Assembly (NCBI GenBank): GCA_025618425.1 | Contig: CM046848.1 | Location: forward strand, 30,855,584 to 30,919,583 | Length of the DNA: 64,000 bases | Direction: 5' to 3' | DNA from: Heliocidaris tuberculata | Taxonomy: Eukaryota; Echinodermata; Echinoidea; Camarodonta; Echinometridae | Part shown: positions 29,210 to 40,364 of the stretch, piece after piece | How positions within the stretch are numbered: position 1 is the first letter of the stretch | Layout: every line of letters begins with the position of its first letter | Translations under genes and position numbers: made by a program | Notes under the pieces: generated by a model | Databases searched by the model: none | Told to the model about the DNA's origin: nothing | The model's input: only the letters and a program-made list of their open reading frames with translations

Positions 29210-29876
29210 TGAATGATAGAAAAATATTTTTGGATTTAGACTGAGAATGATTTCGTGTTAAGGAAGTATTACCAGTAGATTAATTGTACTAAATATAGAC
29301 CTGTGATTGTAAAAGTATTACTTTTTATTGTCTTGTGTGACGCATCGAGTCCTGGTGAATTTATGTCATTTTAGTTAATAATTCGATTTATGTGAGCGTA
29401 TTGCAATAGTGACTTTTCCATGCAAGGCCACACACAAAATGTAATGTATGTAATTAAGATATAAGCAGTCATCTTGTCTAATTTTTTTTTCTTTAATGCA
29501 GACATTTGTTATTTTTCAAGGGGGTAAAGTATGAAGATGATACAATATGTTATCTATTTGTAGATGTTGCATAGCCTAGTAAGGATATATAAATGTATTA
29601 TCAATACATTGTGGCATTACAATTAATTAGCTGTAGCTGTCTATTCCCCTTGTTTTAATACCTCAACCCTAGCATTCTGGCATTTTTACTCTGAATGAAT
29701 CTTTTCAGGCTCCTGGAACTGGTGCACTAAATATTGTCTGGAACCAGAAGGGCGCTAAGTCCCATCATTTGTACAGAATTAACACCCTTCTCATAGTGGA
29801 CAACCTCCCTTCCCCCATAATGATGGTCATTTACTTTGTATCCTAATGCTCTGTAACTCCTCCCTTCCTCCCATCT
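29210..29876. other. No gene seen
   Basis: AT-rich DNA without recognisable genes. GGAACCAGAAGGGCGCTAA at about 29739 resembles GCCAGAAGGGCGTTAA at 32924 and its reverse complement at 41616, a word that appears to belong to a repeat family here. Confidence 0.35.
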
Positions 29877-30145
29877 CAAAATTCAATTCAATTCAAAGTT
29901 TATTTCCACTCGAACATACGGTATAAACAATGATAAATATACAGAGCAGAATTTGAGGCATAAAAATATTGATAAAAGGGAATAAAACAGTAACATAGAT
30001 ACATATATAGTTGGCATAAAAATGGACACGATCTGTGTGGGAGTTGAATTAAAGATGGTGGACATCTTAGTACTTTCAAACCTTGATAAAGTGATTGGCA
30101 TCACAGTATTGAAGATTGTTTTTTGCGCCGTCTGTTCCATGATAC
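29877..30145 (-). mobile_element. Probable retroposon 3' end with (TTGAAT)n tail
   Basis: Starts with ATTCAATTCAATTCAAAGTT. Read on the minus strand this is an AATAAA-like word followed by TTGAAT repeats, the form of a non-LTR element 3' tail. Similar starts occur at 31895, 32770 and 52705. No reverse transcriptase frame remains. Confidence 0.4.
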
Positions 30146-31050
30146 TCGGAATGAATTCACCTTAAAATTGGCATTTTAATGTTCAATTTTGATGCCTGTT
30201 TGTAAACTCACTATCTCACTAGCATATTCACAATAATTAAAAATCTGACATTTTGGCAGAAGTAATATAAAAATAGATGTCACACATTTGTTGTTTTTAG
30301 AAGGTTGTATGTCCATTTATAAAACGGTTGTGTCTATCTTTTGTTGATTTGAACATTCCTTGTGGTTAAGTTTTCTTGACACATTGATTATATATACGAT
30401 CATCTTTTTCGTGTAATTTATTCAATTATGCATCTCTACAAACATAGCAATGAGACTTTATTCCAAACACTTTATTTTCTTACGTTAATATCCCGCGTGC
30501 ATTAGTTCTTTCTAGGTTAGAGAAACGGTTGAAAAAGTTTAGAGGTTCTCTAAAACAGCTTTTGTTTCGGAAAGAACAATATTGTATGCATTTAAGATCA
30601 AAATGGGGTATGGCCCTCTCTACTAAGGTAGGGTAAACAAAAACGCTGCTGTGTCTATATCCCGGTGTGTAATGCTGGGCTGCCAAGGTACTTTCTGCCT
30701 TCCCATCTGGAAGGGATTCTGCCCCCTTTTTAAAGTCAAATTTCTGGATACCCCATTGAATACTGCATTGAAGATTTAAATGCGTAATGAAAATGGCATG
30801 TTAGATTCAGCTCGTAAAACGTGAGTTCATGATGAGCAAGACTACAATACATAATGTGTAGATTGTAAAGTGTTACAATTACTCTTTTGTGTGAAGTGTT
30901 GTTTTTTTCCCCCTTCCTTTTTTAACATGCATAGTAAGTTGTGTAATTTATCATTTTCTTGTGACTTGTCCTCTGATAATTTTTTTTTGGTGTGCATTAA
31001 AACTTGTTTATATTCATATAATCATGTTTGATACATTTTGTTTATTCATT
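30146..31050. other. No gene seen
   Basis: A 68-codon minus-strand frame at 30480-30686 has ordinary composition but no recognisable family. Otherwise AT-rich intergenic DNA. Confidence 0.35.
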
Positions 31051-31062
31051 TTTTGTCAAATC

Positions 31063-31376
31063 GATGATGATGATGACAGTGATGATGATAAGTTATGATG
31101 ATGGTGATGATGATGAAAGTGATTATGATGATAATGATAATGATAATGATGACGGAGATAGTGTTTATGATTATGATAATGAAATCGCTGTTGGTTGTGA
31201 TGGTGAGGACGAATGTAATCATTCCATCACATCAACAAAAATAACTCTAGGAGATCGAGCATTTGCATGTACTGTGCGGCCCCCAAACTGTGGAATGACT
31301 TACCACTGAACATTGGGAAATCACTATCGTTAAATATGTTCAAATCAAAACTAAAAGCATATCCTTTCATTTAATC
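31063..31376 (+). mobile_element. CR1/L2-type retrotransposon 3' fragment next to (GAT)n
   Basis: A degenerate GAT repeat (31063-31175) leads into GDRAFACT (31247-31270) and, after a -1/+2 shift, AAPKLWNDLPLNIGKSLSLN and then FKSKLKAYPFI ending in TAA at about 31374. This is the conserved C-terminus of CR1/L2-type reverse transcriptase polyproteins. It is a frameshifted, 5'-truncated pseudogene. Confidence 0.65.
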
Positions 31377-31399
31377 ATTTATGCATTTAGCAGTAGCTT

Positions 31400-31770
31400 T
31401 AAGCAGGGGCGTCGATTATGGGGTGGCATTTGCCCCCAAAGAAAATATTGGGAGGGCAAACATATCGTTTTTACCCCCCCCCCCCCCCAATAAATCCGGA
31501 GGTGTAAAATAAAATAGGAAAAATGATGCAAAATTCTGTGCAAAATTATGTTTGGAAGAAACCTTCCAAACAATGAAATACAAAAGGAATTACACGATCA
31601 GACTTCAATTTCGCCGTGTAGTGTGGGTCCCGCCAATTTTGTTGTGGTGGTGTTGTTGGGGTGGTGGTTACGGGGAGGGGGAGGGGGGCGGCATCGGTCT
31701 TCCTAGCTAAATAATGCAAAAGAACAAAGCCATCCAGTGATAATTTCATCGAAAGTCACGAATACGAATA
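31400..31770. other. Repeat remnants with a C-tract
   Basis: GGGGCGTCGATTATGGGG followed by a C-run (31473-31488) looks like the end of a G/C-rich nonautonomous element. No gene seen. Confidence 0.35.
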
Positions 31771-31892
31771 TACCATACCGTTTCAAGACGTCCCGCATGG
31801 ACACTCCGAACAAATACAACCAGAAAACCACCCCGAGGACAATTTAAAACTCCACCACATAGGACAACAATCCACTATAGGACAACTGTAGT

Positions 31893-32340
31893 ATAAATTC
31901 AAATTCAAATTCAAATTCAAATTCAAATTCATTTATTAATTCAAAATCCAAACATATAGGATCATTCTCAAATTTTCAGTTTACAAAGCATAGCAGACAT
32001 ACAAAAATAACAGAACAAAGAAAAAAAAAACCCAAAACAAAACTCATGTCATAATTCCAGTTCGAAGCATAATATAAATTTACCCCCCAAAAATAAAAGT
32101 AAAAACTGCAGCAAGCCAATTCGGAACATGATACATTAAAATATTTATAATATATAACAATACTTTTAAATATATGTTACATTATATACCAATGTTAGGG
32201 GTGTCAGCTCCCCCCCCCCCCCAAGCGAAAATATACGCTCATACACCTACGGGTAATTTTGTAGAACCGGGCGTTTTTTTTTAGGGCCTAAAGTGTGCAA
32301 CGGTGCATTGTATGAAACTCATTTCATTTAATTCCGATGT
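31893..32340 (-). mobile_element. Probable retroposon 3' end with (TTTGAA)n tail
   Basis: (AAATTC)n at 31896-31930 is followed by ATTTATTAATTC and AT-rich sequence. In minus orientation this is a 3' UTR with an A-rich signal and a hexanucleotide tail. It is absent from the right arm, so it probably inserted after the duplication. A C-tract lies at 32208-32222. Confidence 0.4.
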
Positions 32341-32769
32341 CTGTAAATATATTATGATCACTAATTCATTGATTATCCAGGTCAGAATGTTCATCAGAAA
32401 ATTGGATTCAGATCAATACATTCCAACAAACACGAAATAGGCCTTGAATCCATCGAAGTTTACGTCTGTCGGGTTTTTGCAAATGACATGATAAATATTC
32501 CACACACTGGCAGTCCTTATAATGACTTGGCAGTAAGTGGTATGTAAATGCTATCTATCCGCCGTTAAGTGGTAATTCTAGCACAGAACGCATGCTGTAT
32601 TTTCCTGGTTTATTAGAATTTGCATTAGTAATTTCCTCAAAAGTCACGAATATAAATATATTGTATGAGGACGTGTTCATGGACTATCACCCCTGACGAA
32701 TACAATCGGTAAAACTACCACAGTTCAGCACCCTGGATTATTGTCCTCGGCCAAAAATAATTAATAAAA

Positions 32770-32945
32770 CAAGATTCAAGATTCAAGATTTAAGATTCAA
32801 AATTCAAAATTCAAGATTCAAGATTTATTTTTCATTATATATAATACAGAAATTTGCTTTCCATCGGTGTTACATGCAATGTATAACATATATATAACAT
32901 GGTATCGTGTGCTGAAAGCCAGAAGGGCGTTAACAAATTATCTGA
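32770..32945 (-). mobile_element. Retroposon 3' tail (TTGAATC)n, shared by both duplication arms
   Basis: Tandem CAAGATTCAAGATTC units are followed by TTTATTTTTCATTATATA and a body ending in CCAGAAGGGCGTTAA. The inverted counterpart at 41612-41735 has the same body and tail, so this insertion predates the inverted duplication. Confidence 0.55.
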
Positions 32946-32950
32946 ATAAA

Positions 32951-34462
32951 CACCCCCATCTTCTCTCAGCAGACGTTACATAACAAGACAGTGTGAGTCA
33001 ATAAAAGGAAACCAAGATTCAACCCTGAATATCGTTGTAATCAATACATATACATATCAGTACATACCAAGGATACTCACATTGTAGCCTATCATGTTTC
33101 CTTTAATTTGACATCCTGGGGGGGGGGGGGGGGGTGTTTCATCAAGTGTCTTGTCAGTGATTTTTACCGACAAATTTGCTCTCAGCAAATCAGATGCAAA
33201 GATTTCAGTAGCTTATAACTGTTATTGCAACTTGCATGGGCAAAGGCGATTTTGACAAGCCTTTTAAAAATGGCCAGTGCTCTGTCATCCATGATCGCAT
33301 TTTGGTGAGCAGCCTATCAAATTAACTATCATACCATTCTATTGCATTTCATTTGATTTTTAAGATATTTGGGCTTGAATATGGGTTTCCTTTTTATTGA
33401 CTCTGTATAGATAGCAAGACAATATAAACGTAACTCTGAGTCACATTATGAAAGCATTCAGATATTAAGTGGTATTAAGTGGACAACAGTACTATCCTCA
33501 GCAGAACCCGTGGGTGGGTGGGGGGGGGGGGGGGCTACTCGCCTGATACTGATACGGGGTTGTGCCTCCCTAATGGGTCGCTCTTTTTGCAAAACAATCC
33601 CTATAAGCACGATGTATGATTTTGTATTGGAAAAGCCCTAAGAATGGCACCGCTGTTAGATTTTGGCCTCAAACATGGGTTACTATTTTCTTCAGAATAA
33701 TATCTCAACCATTTTCTCGCTAAAGTGCAAATCCCAGATGAAAAGTAATTGAAATCATTTCGTTTTTTCATCCAAAGTCCCTGATAATGACGGGTGTTTT
33801 GGAGGCTTCAGCCGCACACCCCCGTCCCAAACAAATATGCAGGACTGTCGTAAAACAGGTTAAAAGGATAGAGGATAAGCTTGCAGAGAGCTTGGCCTAT
33901 ATGCTACCATGGTTACAAGCGAAACTGCGAATTGATTATGCCACTCGTATAAACTGTGAGGAAATTAATTAGATGTTTATACGTCGCTACCGAACATTAA
34001 GTATAGACCACACATAGACAGATGGGCCGAAAGGGCCGCCCGCTTCTGAATAAAACAAAAATTCGTGTCAAGAAAGATTGCTTCTACCACCCCCTCCCTC
34101 CCTCCAGGCTGAGCAAATCTTGGAGCGCTGACGCAACTTTTGAATATCATATTCGTCGGGAAAATTACGCCCCCAAGAAAAAAAAAATGTCCCCTCCCTA
34201 ACAAACCTAGATCCTGCTTTAACATCTTTTGACAGCATGGGTGATCTGATTGGTTCGTAAAAGAGACACCATAATATCATAAGTTGGGAAACCCTACTCT
34301 TTTATGGAATCATCCAAAGAGCTACATGACCAGTCAGGTAGTTTAACGAATCAGGAGAATGACGTGGACATACTGCGGGACTATTTTTTTTATTGATTCG
34401 TAGCTCAACTGATTTTTCAAAAGGAGGGCTTTTCTTAAAGTTTGCTAGATCATCGTCTTTTT
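32951..34462. other. G-tract-rich repeats, no gene
   Basis: G-runs at 33118-33135 and 33519-33533. 33519-33835 starts GGGGGCTACTCGCCTGATACTG and ends CAGCCGCACACCCCCGTCC, which matches the ends of the element at 34463-35508, so it is a degraded relative. 33787-33972 is an unrecognised short frame. Confidence 0.5.
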
Positions 34463-34967
34463 CCCCCCGGGGGGGGGGGGGGGGTACTCACGTATATTGG
34501 GTATATGGGGATGTGCCGCTGGGAAGGGTGACTTTTTGAAGAAAGATCCTTAGACATGGGTCCCCTTTTCATTAAAAAGATCCTTAGACATGGGTCCCAT
34601 TTTTCCCCCAAAAATCCTTAGACATGGGTCTCTTATCCCGGCTCTTATCATTTGTTTCATTCCTCTCTTTTCTCCCTCATTTGTCCGGGATTTTCGGATT
34701 TGCACCCAAATACTCGAGGTAATCGAGCCTACATTGTAAATGCCTACTTAGCTATACATTATTTATTACATTATGCGCGCTAGGCGCCAGGCCAAGCGCC
34801 CGAGCTTGGAATTGGGGATATGGATCCGAGCTTCGTATGCGTAGTACATGCGGCAGCTTCAGTAACTGCGGGACTGCGCCGAGCCCGAGCTAGCTAGCTG
34901 CGCTGCATATATCATAATGCCTGCGCAGCGCGCGATATGCCATTACACAACGTCAGTGGCGGCACCA

Positions 34968-34999
<32 letters not shown>

Positions 35000-35508
35000 T
35001 GGGGGGCATTTGCCCCCCCAGTCAGAAGCTTTGCCCCCCCAGTTTCCCCCCCAACATTTTTCCCCCCCAACATTTTCTTTTGCCCCCCACTTTAAAAATC
35101 CTGGTGCCGCCACTGCACAACGTGCGTCTTCACGCACGGCTAGGCTAGCTGCGACATGGTAAAACGAACATCGACGTCGGGATCACCCCCCCCCCCCCCG
35201 GATCGCCCCCTTATCACTTGTAAACTACTTGTAAACCCAAAACTACATGTAGTATGGTACAGATTACTAATGAGTAATAAAGAATTTTATCAAGAATCTG
35301 CAAAATGTTTGGCCATTGCATTATATTACAGCTAAAATATGTAATATTTAAAGTTCGAAATCCTTAGACATGGGTCTATTTTTCACAAAAAATCCTTAGA
35401 CATGGGTGCCTATTTACAGCAAAAGGACCCTTGGATGTGGGTATGGGTCTGGAGTTCTCAGCCGCACACCCCCGTCCGATTATAATCTGAGTACCCCCCC
35501 CCCCCGGG
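34463..35508. mobile_element. Element with CCCGGGG-tract ends and CCTTAGACATGGGT repeats
   Basis: The left end is CCCCCCGGGG...TACTC and the right end GAGTACCCCC...CCCGGG. CTTTTT flanks both sides and may be the target duplication. AATCCTTAGACATGGGT recurs at least five times (near 34550, 34583, 34617, 35360 and 35392). The right part has CAGCCGCACACCCCCGTCC as in the relative at 33.8 kb. No transposase. A hAT-like MITE is nested inside. Confidence 0.7.
34954..35115. mobile_element. Nested hAT MITE with perfect 8-bp target duplication
   Basis: The ends CAGTGGCGGCACCA and TGGTGCCGCCACTG are inverted repeats. CACAACGT occurs immediately on both sides (34946-34953 and 35116-35123), the 8-bp duplication expected for hAT. 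The 162-bp interior is mostly poly-G on the left and CCCCCC-rich words on the right. Confidence 0.92.
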
Positions 35509-36075
35509 CTTTTTTCAACAGCCTACATCTGTATCAACGACGAATCAAGAGTAAAACACCCATTACGATTTCGAATGCAGCCTTATGTCCATCTACGTCA
35601 GCTAATATACTATTATAAGGAGAGTATTTGGAACACCAAATTTAATATCTAATAACTGTTTCAACTTGCCAATCCTGGTGATGCACAGACGAAAGAAAGG
35701 GCTCTGCTTATATCAGACATTGATTTCAGAAATGGTGAGTACGATTACATATACGTTTTGTACGAATTTGCATCTTAAATCCATGGGCGGGTCCAGGAAG
35801 GGTAATTAAGGCCTACGCCCATCACACACACACATACTCCCCCCCCCACACACACACTCTCTCTCTCCCTCTTCCCCTTTCTCTCTCTCTCCCCCCCCCT
35901 CTCTCTCTCTCACTCACTCTCTCTCTCTTAAGGGGTGGCGGAAAGTTTTTTCGAAGTTTTTTTTAATTTCATCTTTTCATGATGTAAATGTGAGTTAGAT
36001 AAATCAACAAAGTTAATCTAATAGCTTTCCTCCACTGTTCTTCCTCTGTGATTTATTATTTTGTTTTGTATACAG
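35509..36075. other. Intergenic upstream of a signal-peptide exon
   Basis: Contains CA and CT microsatellites (35821-35930). The last 60 bases (CCACTGTTCTTCCTCTGTGATTTATTATTTTG ... ACAG, in two parts) match the reverse complement of about 40369-40420, so the inverted duplication extends here. Confidence 0.5.
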
Positions 36076-36162
36076 ATGGAAATATCTTTCTTCATTATCC
36101 CCGTTGTATTAAACCAACACATTTTAGTAACCATTGTGACTGCTAATCAACAATCTAGGTAG
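36076..36162 (+). pseudogene. Signal-peptide exon, + strand copy
   Basis: ATG directly follows an acceptor (TTTTGTATACAG). It encodes MEISFFIIPVVLNQHILVTI and on to VTANQQSR before a stop at 36160. The hydrophobic core and the polar end look like a signal peptide. It matches the copy at 40364-40289, which has a clean AAAG|GTAAAT donor. Here that donor is altered and the next 55 bases lead into a transposon, so this copy is probably dead. Confidence 0.45.
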
Positions 36163-37077
36163 TATACATTTAAATGCTTAACATAATATATAACGATATA
36201 ATAACTCAAATACTTAAAGGTTCCCTTTTATGGAATTACAAAGGAACTTCAATTAGTAGACTTTTCTACTGTGAATCCAGATCTGTCAACCATTTTACCT
36301 GAATTCCATTCATTAATCTGAAAACTTGAAAATAAAAAATTAATTGGGAACGCCCCTAAAAATTTTGGAAAATCGGTCCAGCGATCGATGACGTCATGTG
36401 ACGTCACACTCAGAATGCTTGACTCCACGCAAGCTGAAAGTGTGTGTGTAGGCTATTGAACTTCGTGTAGATCCTAGCTTCGACTTCGTGCCATTACAGC
36501 CCTTCATTTTAGTTTTTTTTAAATCCTATATCAACGAACGATAACATCTTCTTCAGACAGAAGAAATAAAAGAGGAATTAGGGGCACGGCCGTATTTGTT
36601 TGAACCAGAAATGTCGGATTCTGATTATATGACAGAGACGTCCCTGATTTCAATAACGGAGAAGATATCGACGGGAGACTTGGGAATTATAACTAGTAAT
36701 TCCTTTTGATAATTAGATTGCCGATTAAATTTTAATTTACGCATATCCACCAATTATGAATCTTGTTTGCGCTTGCAAAACGCCCCAGTCCTGATGAGGC
36801 TGAGCTGATAGCTGATCGAGGCAGTGAGCTCGACGTGCGCAGGTGTACACGCCGTGCCGTTCGGTCGTTCGCCTGCTGACCCTGCCTGGCCTGGGCTTGG
36901 GTAGGGTTTTACTGGTGCATGGGGTGGTAGCGTTTTGTTTCTAGTGAATTCTAACATTGATATCCAGAAAACCCTTAGCTCTCCTGTTACCTTGCATGTT
37001 TTCATTGTGCTGCTATGAATAATAAGTACCGGTAGACTAAGTTAGTGTAGGTACAGTGATAGTTGATCAATAGATAT

Positions 37078-37241
37078 CAGGGACGGATCTAGCTTTTTTC
37101 CAAGGGGGGGGGGGGGGTTTGAGGGGCTGAGTATTATGATGGCGTTTTCCTATGCACATTAAATGTTTACTTGGCAGCCCAAGGGGGGGGGTTTAAACCC
37201 CCTAAACCCCCCCCCCCCCCCCCCCCGTAGATCCGCCACTG
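37078..37241 (-). mobile_element. hAT-like MITE, copy 1 (inverted relative to 40674)
   Basis: Ends CAGGGACGGATCTAGC and GTAGATCCGCCACTG with long G and C tracts inside. Its centre (GGCGTTTTCCTATGCACATT) is the exact reverse complement of the copy at 40674-40823. It is nested in the Kolobok-like element, inside the THAP frame. Confidence 0.8.
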
Positions 37242-37543
37242 GATATATGATCAATAGATACCGTAGATCAAGTTTGATTTTGGGGATGGCATCTTGCTTC
37301 AGGGACGGCCTCTTCTTGATGCCAAACGCCGCATGCAGCCCCGCGCTATCGAGGAAGTCCTCCGCACAAATGTGCTCGGAACACACGGACACTGCGGTCA
37401 CTCGGCCCCTTCCAATTGACGCGAGTTAGTTTCACTTTTGAGGTCCATTTTCTTCTAATATTTGGGTCTTTGAGGAATAAATGTAGACTTACACCCTCCT
37501 TTGTGATGTTGCTGCAACCTGCAAAGACACAGCGTTGCGGCAT
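37242..37543 (-). pseudogene. THAP-domain protein fragment, frameshifted
   Basis: From ATG at 37543 the minus strand encodes MPQRCVFAGCSNITKEGVSL and then HLFLKDPNIRRKWTSKVKL, with the THAP cysteines Cys5 and Cys10 and the conserved Trp. After about 58 codons the frame must shift to continue with CSEHICAEDFLDS, the final Cys-X2-His of the C2CH zinc module. It then reads KKRPSLKQDAIPKI, the usual end of a THAP domain. THAP modules bind DNA in P-element- and Kolobok-type transposases. No catalytic region is left; a hAT-like element interrupts the frame at 37241. Confidence 0.8.
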
Positions 37544-37860
37544 ACTTCGATTTAGAGGTGGTTTTCGAGGTGGTATATAACTGCAAGTTAGTTTGCAAGT
37601 GATATATGCAAGATATTGTAAACAAGCACCGGCGATGTCGGTTTGTGACGTCACACGTCAATCATGCTCGAAGAACGAGAATTCGGGGTTTAAAAGGGGG
37701 CGGAGCTTAGCAGACTCGTTTAGGCCTGAATACGTGGGGAAAATATTATTTTAAAAATATTCAGATACGTATTCATTGCAAACGGATGTCATTTTTCAAT
37801 TTAGATGAGTATCAGGTACAAAATAACAAGAATTAGAATTTCATAGAAGGGAACCTTTAA

Positions 37861-38094
37861 TCTTATCCTAAGCTACAGTTAAATCGGTAACAACTTTAAT
37901 CCAGTTACAACTACACTGAAACTACTATTCTAAGAAGTTCTTGCCCATAGCAACGGCATCCATTCTGAGATGGCATTGACCATACTTCTGAGATGACTCA
38001 TCCCAGTGCTCCCAAATTCTTAACAATGACCCTAATGTGTGTACTTATTGGCTATACACTTTTTGGCACACTCTCGCTAAAAGTTACAAATTCC
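37861..38094. other. Spacer between two transposons; ends in target duplication CAAATTCC
   Basis: No gene seen. The last 8 bases (38087-38094) are the left target duplication of the composite element that follows. Confidence 0.6.
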
Positions 38095-39058
38095 CAGTGT
38101 TGTATGCCTCGAGGCTGGCCTCGTCCTCGAGGCCGGTCTCGAGGCCGAATATTGCGTCCTCGGCCTCGGCCTCGGAAGCTAATGTCTCGGATGTCTCGGC
38201 TCGAGGCCGGATTGAGGCAGCGCCAAACGCGGTCATTTTCAATGTTGAAAATGACTTTTTAATCAGCTAATATGAGAGTGAACACTCAGCCCGTAAGTAG
38301 TGGAAATGCGCGCTCAATATTCACTGATATTGCAATTCCGCCGTCGCAACGCAAAGCACAGCACTGCATGCTACTGCCAGATACCAGTTACTTGCATAGT
38401 GTAAGGACGAGATTGATGTTGGATCGTCAAAATGGGTGATTTCAAGTACGGTGTTGGAGGCTGGTGTTGGTGTTGTGAGAACACCAACACCAGCCTCTAT
38501 ACCGAACTTGAAATCAGGCTGGTGTTGGGATTGACATCGCAAAATATTACGCATTTCCGGTAGTTCTTGTTGAAAGTTGGTGTTAAATGTCGTCTGCTGA
38601 ACCGTGCTTCACGATTGATGTTGACGATTTACATGAATTCACCCATTCGCCAACACCAACCCCTAGGGATTGGAAAATATGTGATTTCAAGTCTGGTGTT
38701 GGTGTTGGTGTTCGGCTTTTGCACTCATTTTTATTGTAAAACGGTTTACCTCGATGTTATCATGCTGTTCGTGATGTTCAGATTCGCGAAAAGTATCATT
38801 GGATATATTATGTTTTTAAAGAGTAATGATATTTTCTCTTTTGATTTTTCGATATGGTTTTAGATTTTACATAATATATGATGAGATTTCACTGCAATTT
38901 CTGACTGATTTCGCTTCCGTCGTCGAGCATTTTCGCTCGAAAACTTTTGATTTTCTCGCGAAGGCGTGACGTCACCAGTGTTGTATGCCTCGCCTCGTCC
39001 TCGAGGCCGATCTCGAGGCCGAATATTGCGTCCTCGGCCTCGGCCTCGGAATGGCCAT

Positions 39059-39096
<38 letters not shown>

Positions 39097-39154
39097 CAGC
39101 CATGTCTCGGTCTTGGTCTCAGTCTCGGCTGACCCGGCCTCGGATACAACACTG
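38095..39154. mobile_element. Composite hAT-like element with 8-bp duplication CAAATTCC
   Basis: CAAATTCC flanks the interval perfectly (38087-38094 and 39155-39162). The left terminus CAGTGTTGTATGCCTCG starts a CCTCGG-rich segment that lacks its own right end. A second, complete 179-bp copy (38976-39154) supplies the right terminus GGATACAACACTG. Between them is about 750 bp of passenger DNA with a strong hairpin (38437-38518). The inner copy has no target duplication of its own, so the whole 1,060 bp appears to have moved as one unit. Confidence 0.8.
38437..38518. repeat. Hairpin of GGTGTTGGTGTT repeats
   Basis: GAGGCTGGTGTTGGTGTT is followed after five bases by AACACCAACACCAGCCTC. The pairing extends outward to TGATTTCAAGTACGG / ACCGAACTTGAAATCA. 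Related GGTGTTGGTGTT words recur at 38695-38710. Confidence 0.85.
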
Positions 39155-39254
39155 CAAATTCCTACTTCTTTTGAAACTATTCCTGTACACTTTAAATAAC
39201 GATAAACCAAAGGTATGAACGATATACAAAGTTATACATATTCAAGAATAACTA

Positions 39255-39560
39255 CTTCATGATTCTCAACAATAATAATAATACTAATAATAATACATGT
39301 AACTTATATAGCGCCAAATCCACTCTGTGGAGTGCTCAAGGCGCATGTAGAAATTAATTAAGAATTAAACAGAAATGTTTTTACATGATTTTTTTAAAAG
39401 AATCAGAAGTTATACACTTTTTGATGTCTTCAGGAAGGCTATTCCATAATTTAGGACATGCTTGGGCAAATGATCTTTCCCCCCAAGACTTTGCGACTTT
39501 AGGAATCACAAGAGAACTGGAAATGGATGAGCGCAAAGATCTCGCGGGGGTAATTTTGAA
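39255..39560 (-). mobile_element. CR1/L2-type retrotransposon 3' end
   Basis: The minus strand encodes SLRSSISSSLVIPKVAKSWG and then RSFAQACPKLWNSLPEDIK, ending SFKKIM and a stop. This is the conserved C-terminus of CR1/L2-like ORFs. It is followed by GGCGCTATATAAG and an (ATT)n tail (39268-39297 on the + strand). A 5'-truncated copy. Confidence 0.8.
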
Positions 39561-39813
39561 TTAAAGGCAATGACTTTGATATCAATTTCACTGCAATGTT
39601 TGTGACTTACTAAGTGAACATAAGATGGCAATAAAATTCTGTGCACTCACAGATTACACCGACCACTGAATACACAGAGATGCAACTTTTGCAACGTGAT
39701 CAGAAATTTTTTGCCTTCATAGACTTATTTTGACTAGGAAGTCACTTGAATATTACAAACTTTATGATACAATTAATAACAATACATATATATAAGACAT
39801 ATTTTTAACTCAC

Positions 39814-40364
39814 CGATTGTTTGACCTCCAGATTTCCACTTTTCGATCCAAATGGTATAAACACCTTTTTGACAGTGAAACTTTCTTTCTTCTGATGCAA
39901 CAATGAGTGATGCTTGGCACCTCATCATACTTCTTAGAATTATCTTACTTGGAAAATAATTTGCATATATGCCCAAAGCCTCAGCCAATGGGTCTTTTTC
40001 ACTATGCACTGGCTAGCTAGTGTGTGACTGACCAACCAGAGTTTGACTAATAATAAACAAATTGTGTTACTAGGGTAGACAGTGTATCTTCTGACCAATA
40101 AACATTAATTCTGCTTTTTGTCGAACTAAATTCATGAATAATTCAGATTGGACTTGATAGTCTTTATCTCAGACCGTTCTTTGTTTCATATTTTGCTTTA
40201 TGCCGCTACAGAAATGATGGATGAAAGAAAGGATATTCATTCGCGAAATCATAATTATGAGATGATAAGAAGGAAGCAAGCCATTTACCTTTATTAGCAG
40301 TCACCATGGTTACTAAGATGTGTTGGTTTAATACAACGATGATAATGAAGAAAAATACTTCCAT
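39814..40364 (-). CDS. Partial secreted-protein gene: signal-peptide exon plus second exon
   Basis: Exon A (40364 down to 40289) starts with ATG directly after a GCATGCAG acceptor. It encodes MEVFFFIIIVVLNQHILVTM and then VTANK, a convincing signal peptide, ending in phase 1 at AAAG|GTAAAT. Exon B (39891 down to 39814) starts after a GCATCAG acceptor in matching phase and encodes EERKFHCQKGVYTIWIEKWK then SGGQTI, with donor CG|GTGAGT, again phase 1. Phase 1-1 exons are typical of shuffled extracellular modules. Later exons were not found; the region downstream is full of transposons, so this may be a pseudogene. Function unknown. Confidence 0.4.

Larger units (their letters stand above)
31779..32950. 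repeat. Left arm of a large inverted duplication
   Basis: Reading inward, segments here are the reverse complement of the right arm. 31779-31893 (GGACACTCCGAACAAATAC ... CAACTGTAG) matches 43765-43880. 32395-32580 matches about 42240-42570. 32668-32760 (GTTCATGGACTATCACCCC) matches 41760-41840. 32765-32945 (retroposon tail, CCAGAAGGGCGTTAA) matches 41612-41740. Divergence and unshared insertions show the duplication is old. Confidence 0.75.
36218..37856. mobile_element. Kolobok-like DNA transposon, nonautonomous, TTAA duplication
   Basis: The ends AGGTTCCCTTTTATGGAATT and AATTTCATAGAAGGGAACCT are inverted repeats, directly flanked by TTAA at 36214-36217 and 37857-37860. TTAA duplication plus a THAP-domain protein inside, on the minus strand, fits the Kolobok superfamily. 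Near each end is a TGACGTCA-containing segment (36389-36410 and 37646-37662). The coding part is damaged by a frameshift and by a nested hAT-like element. Confidence 0.75.

Noticed and set aside
34917..35162. A Gly-rich and Pro-rich frame
   Set aside because: It spans the hAT MITE's poly-G and poly-C blocks.
38860..39218. Frames with Thr-Glu, Arg-Pro or Gly-Leu repeats
   Set aside because: They are translations of the CTCGGT tandem repeat within the hAT-like MITE.
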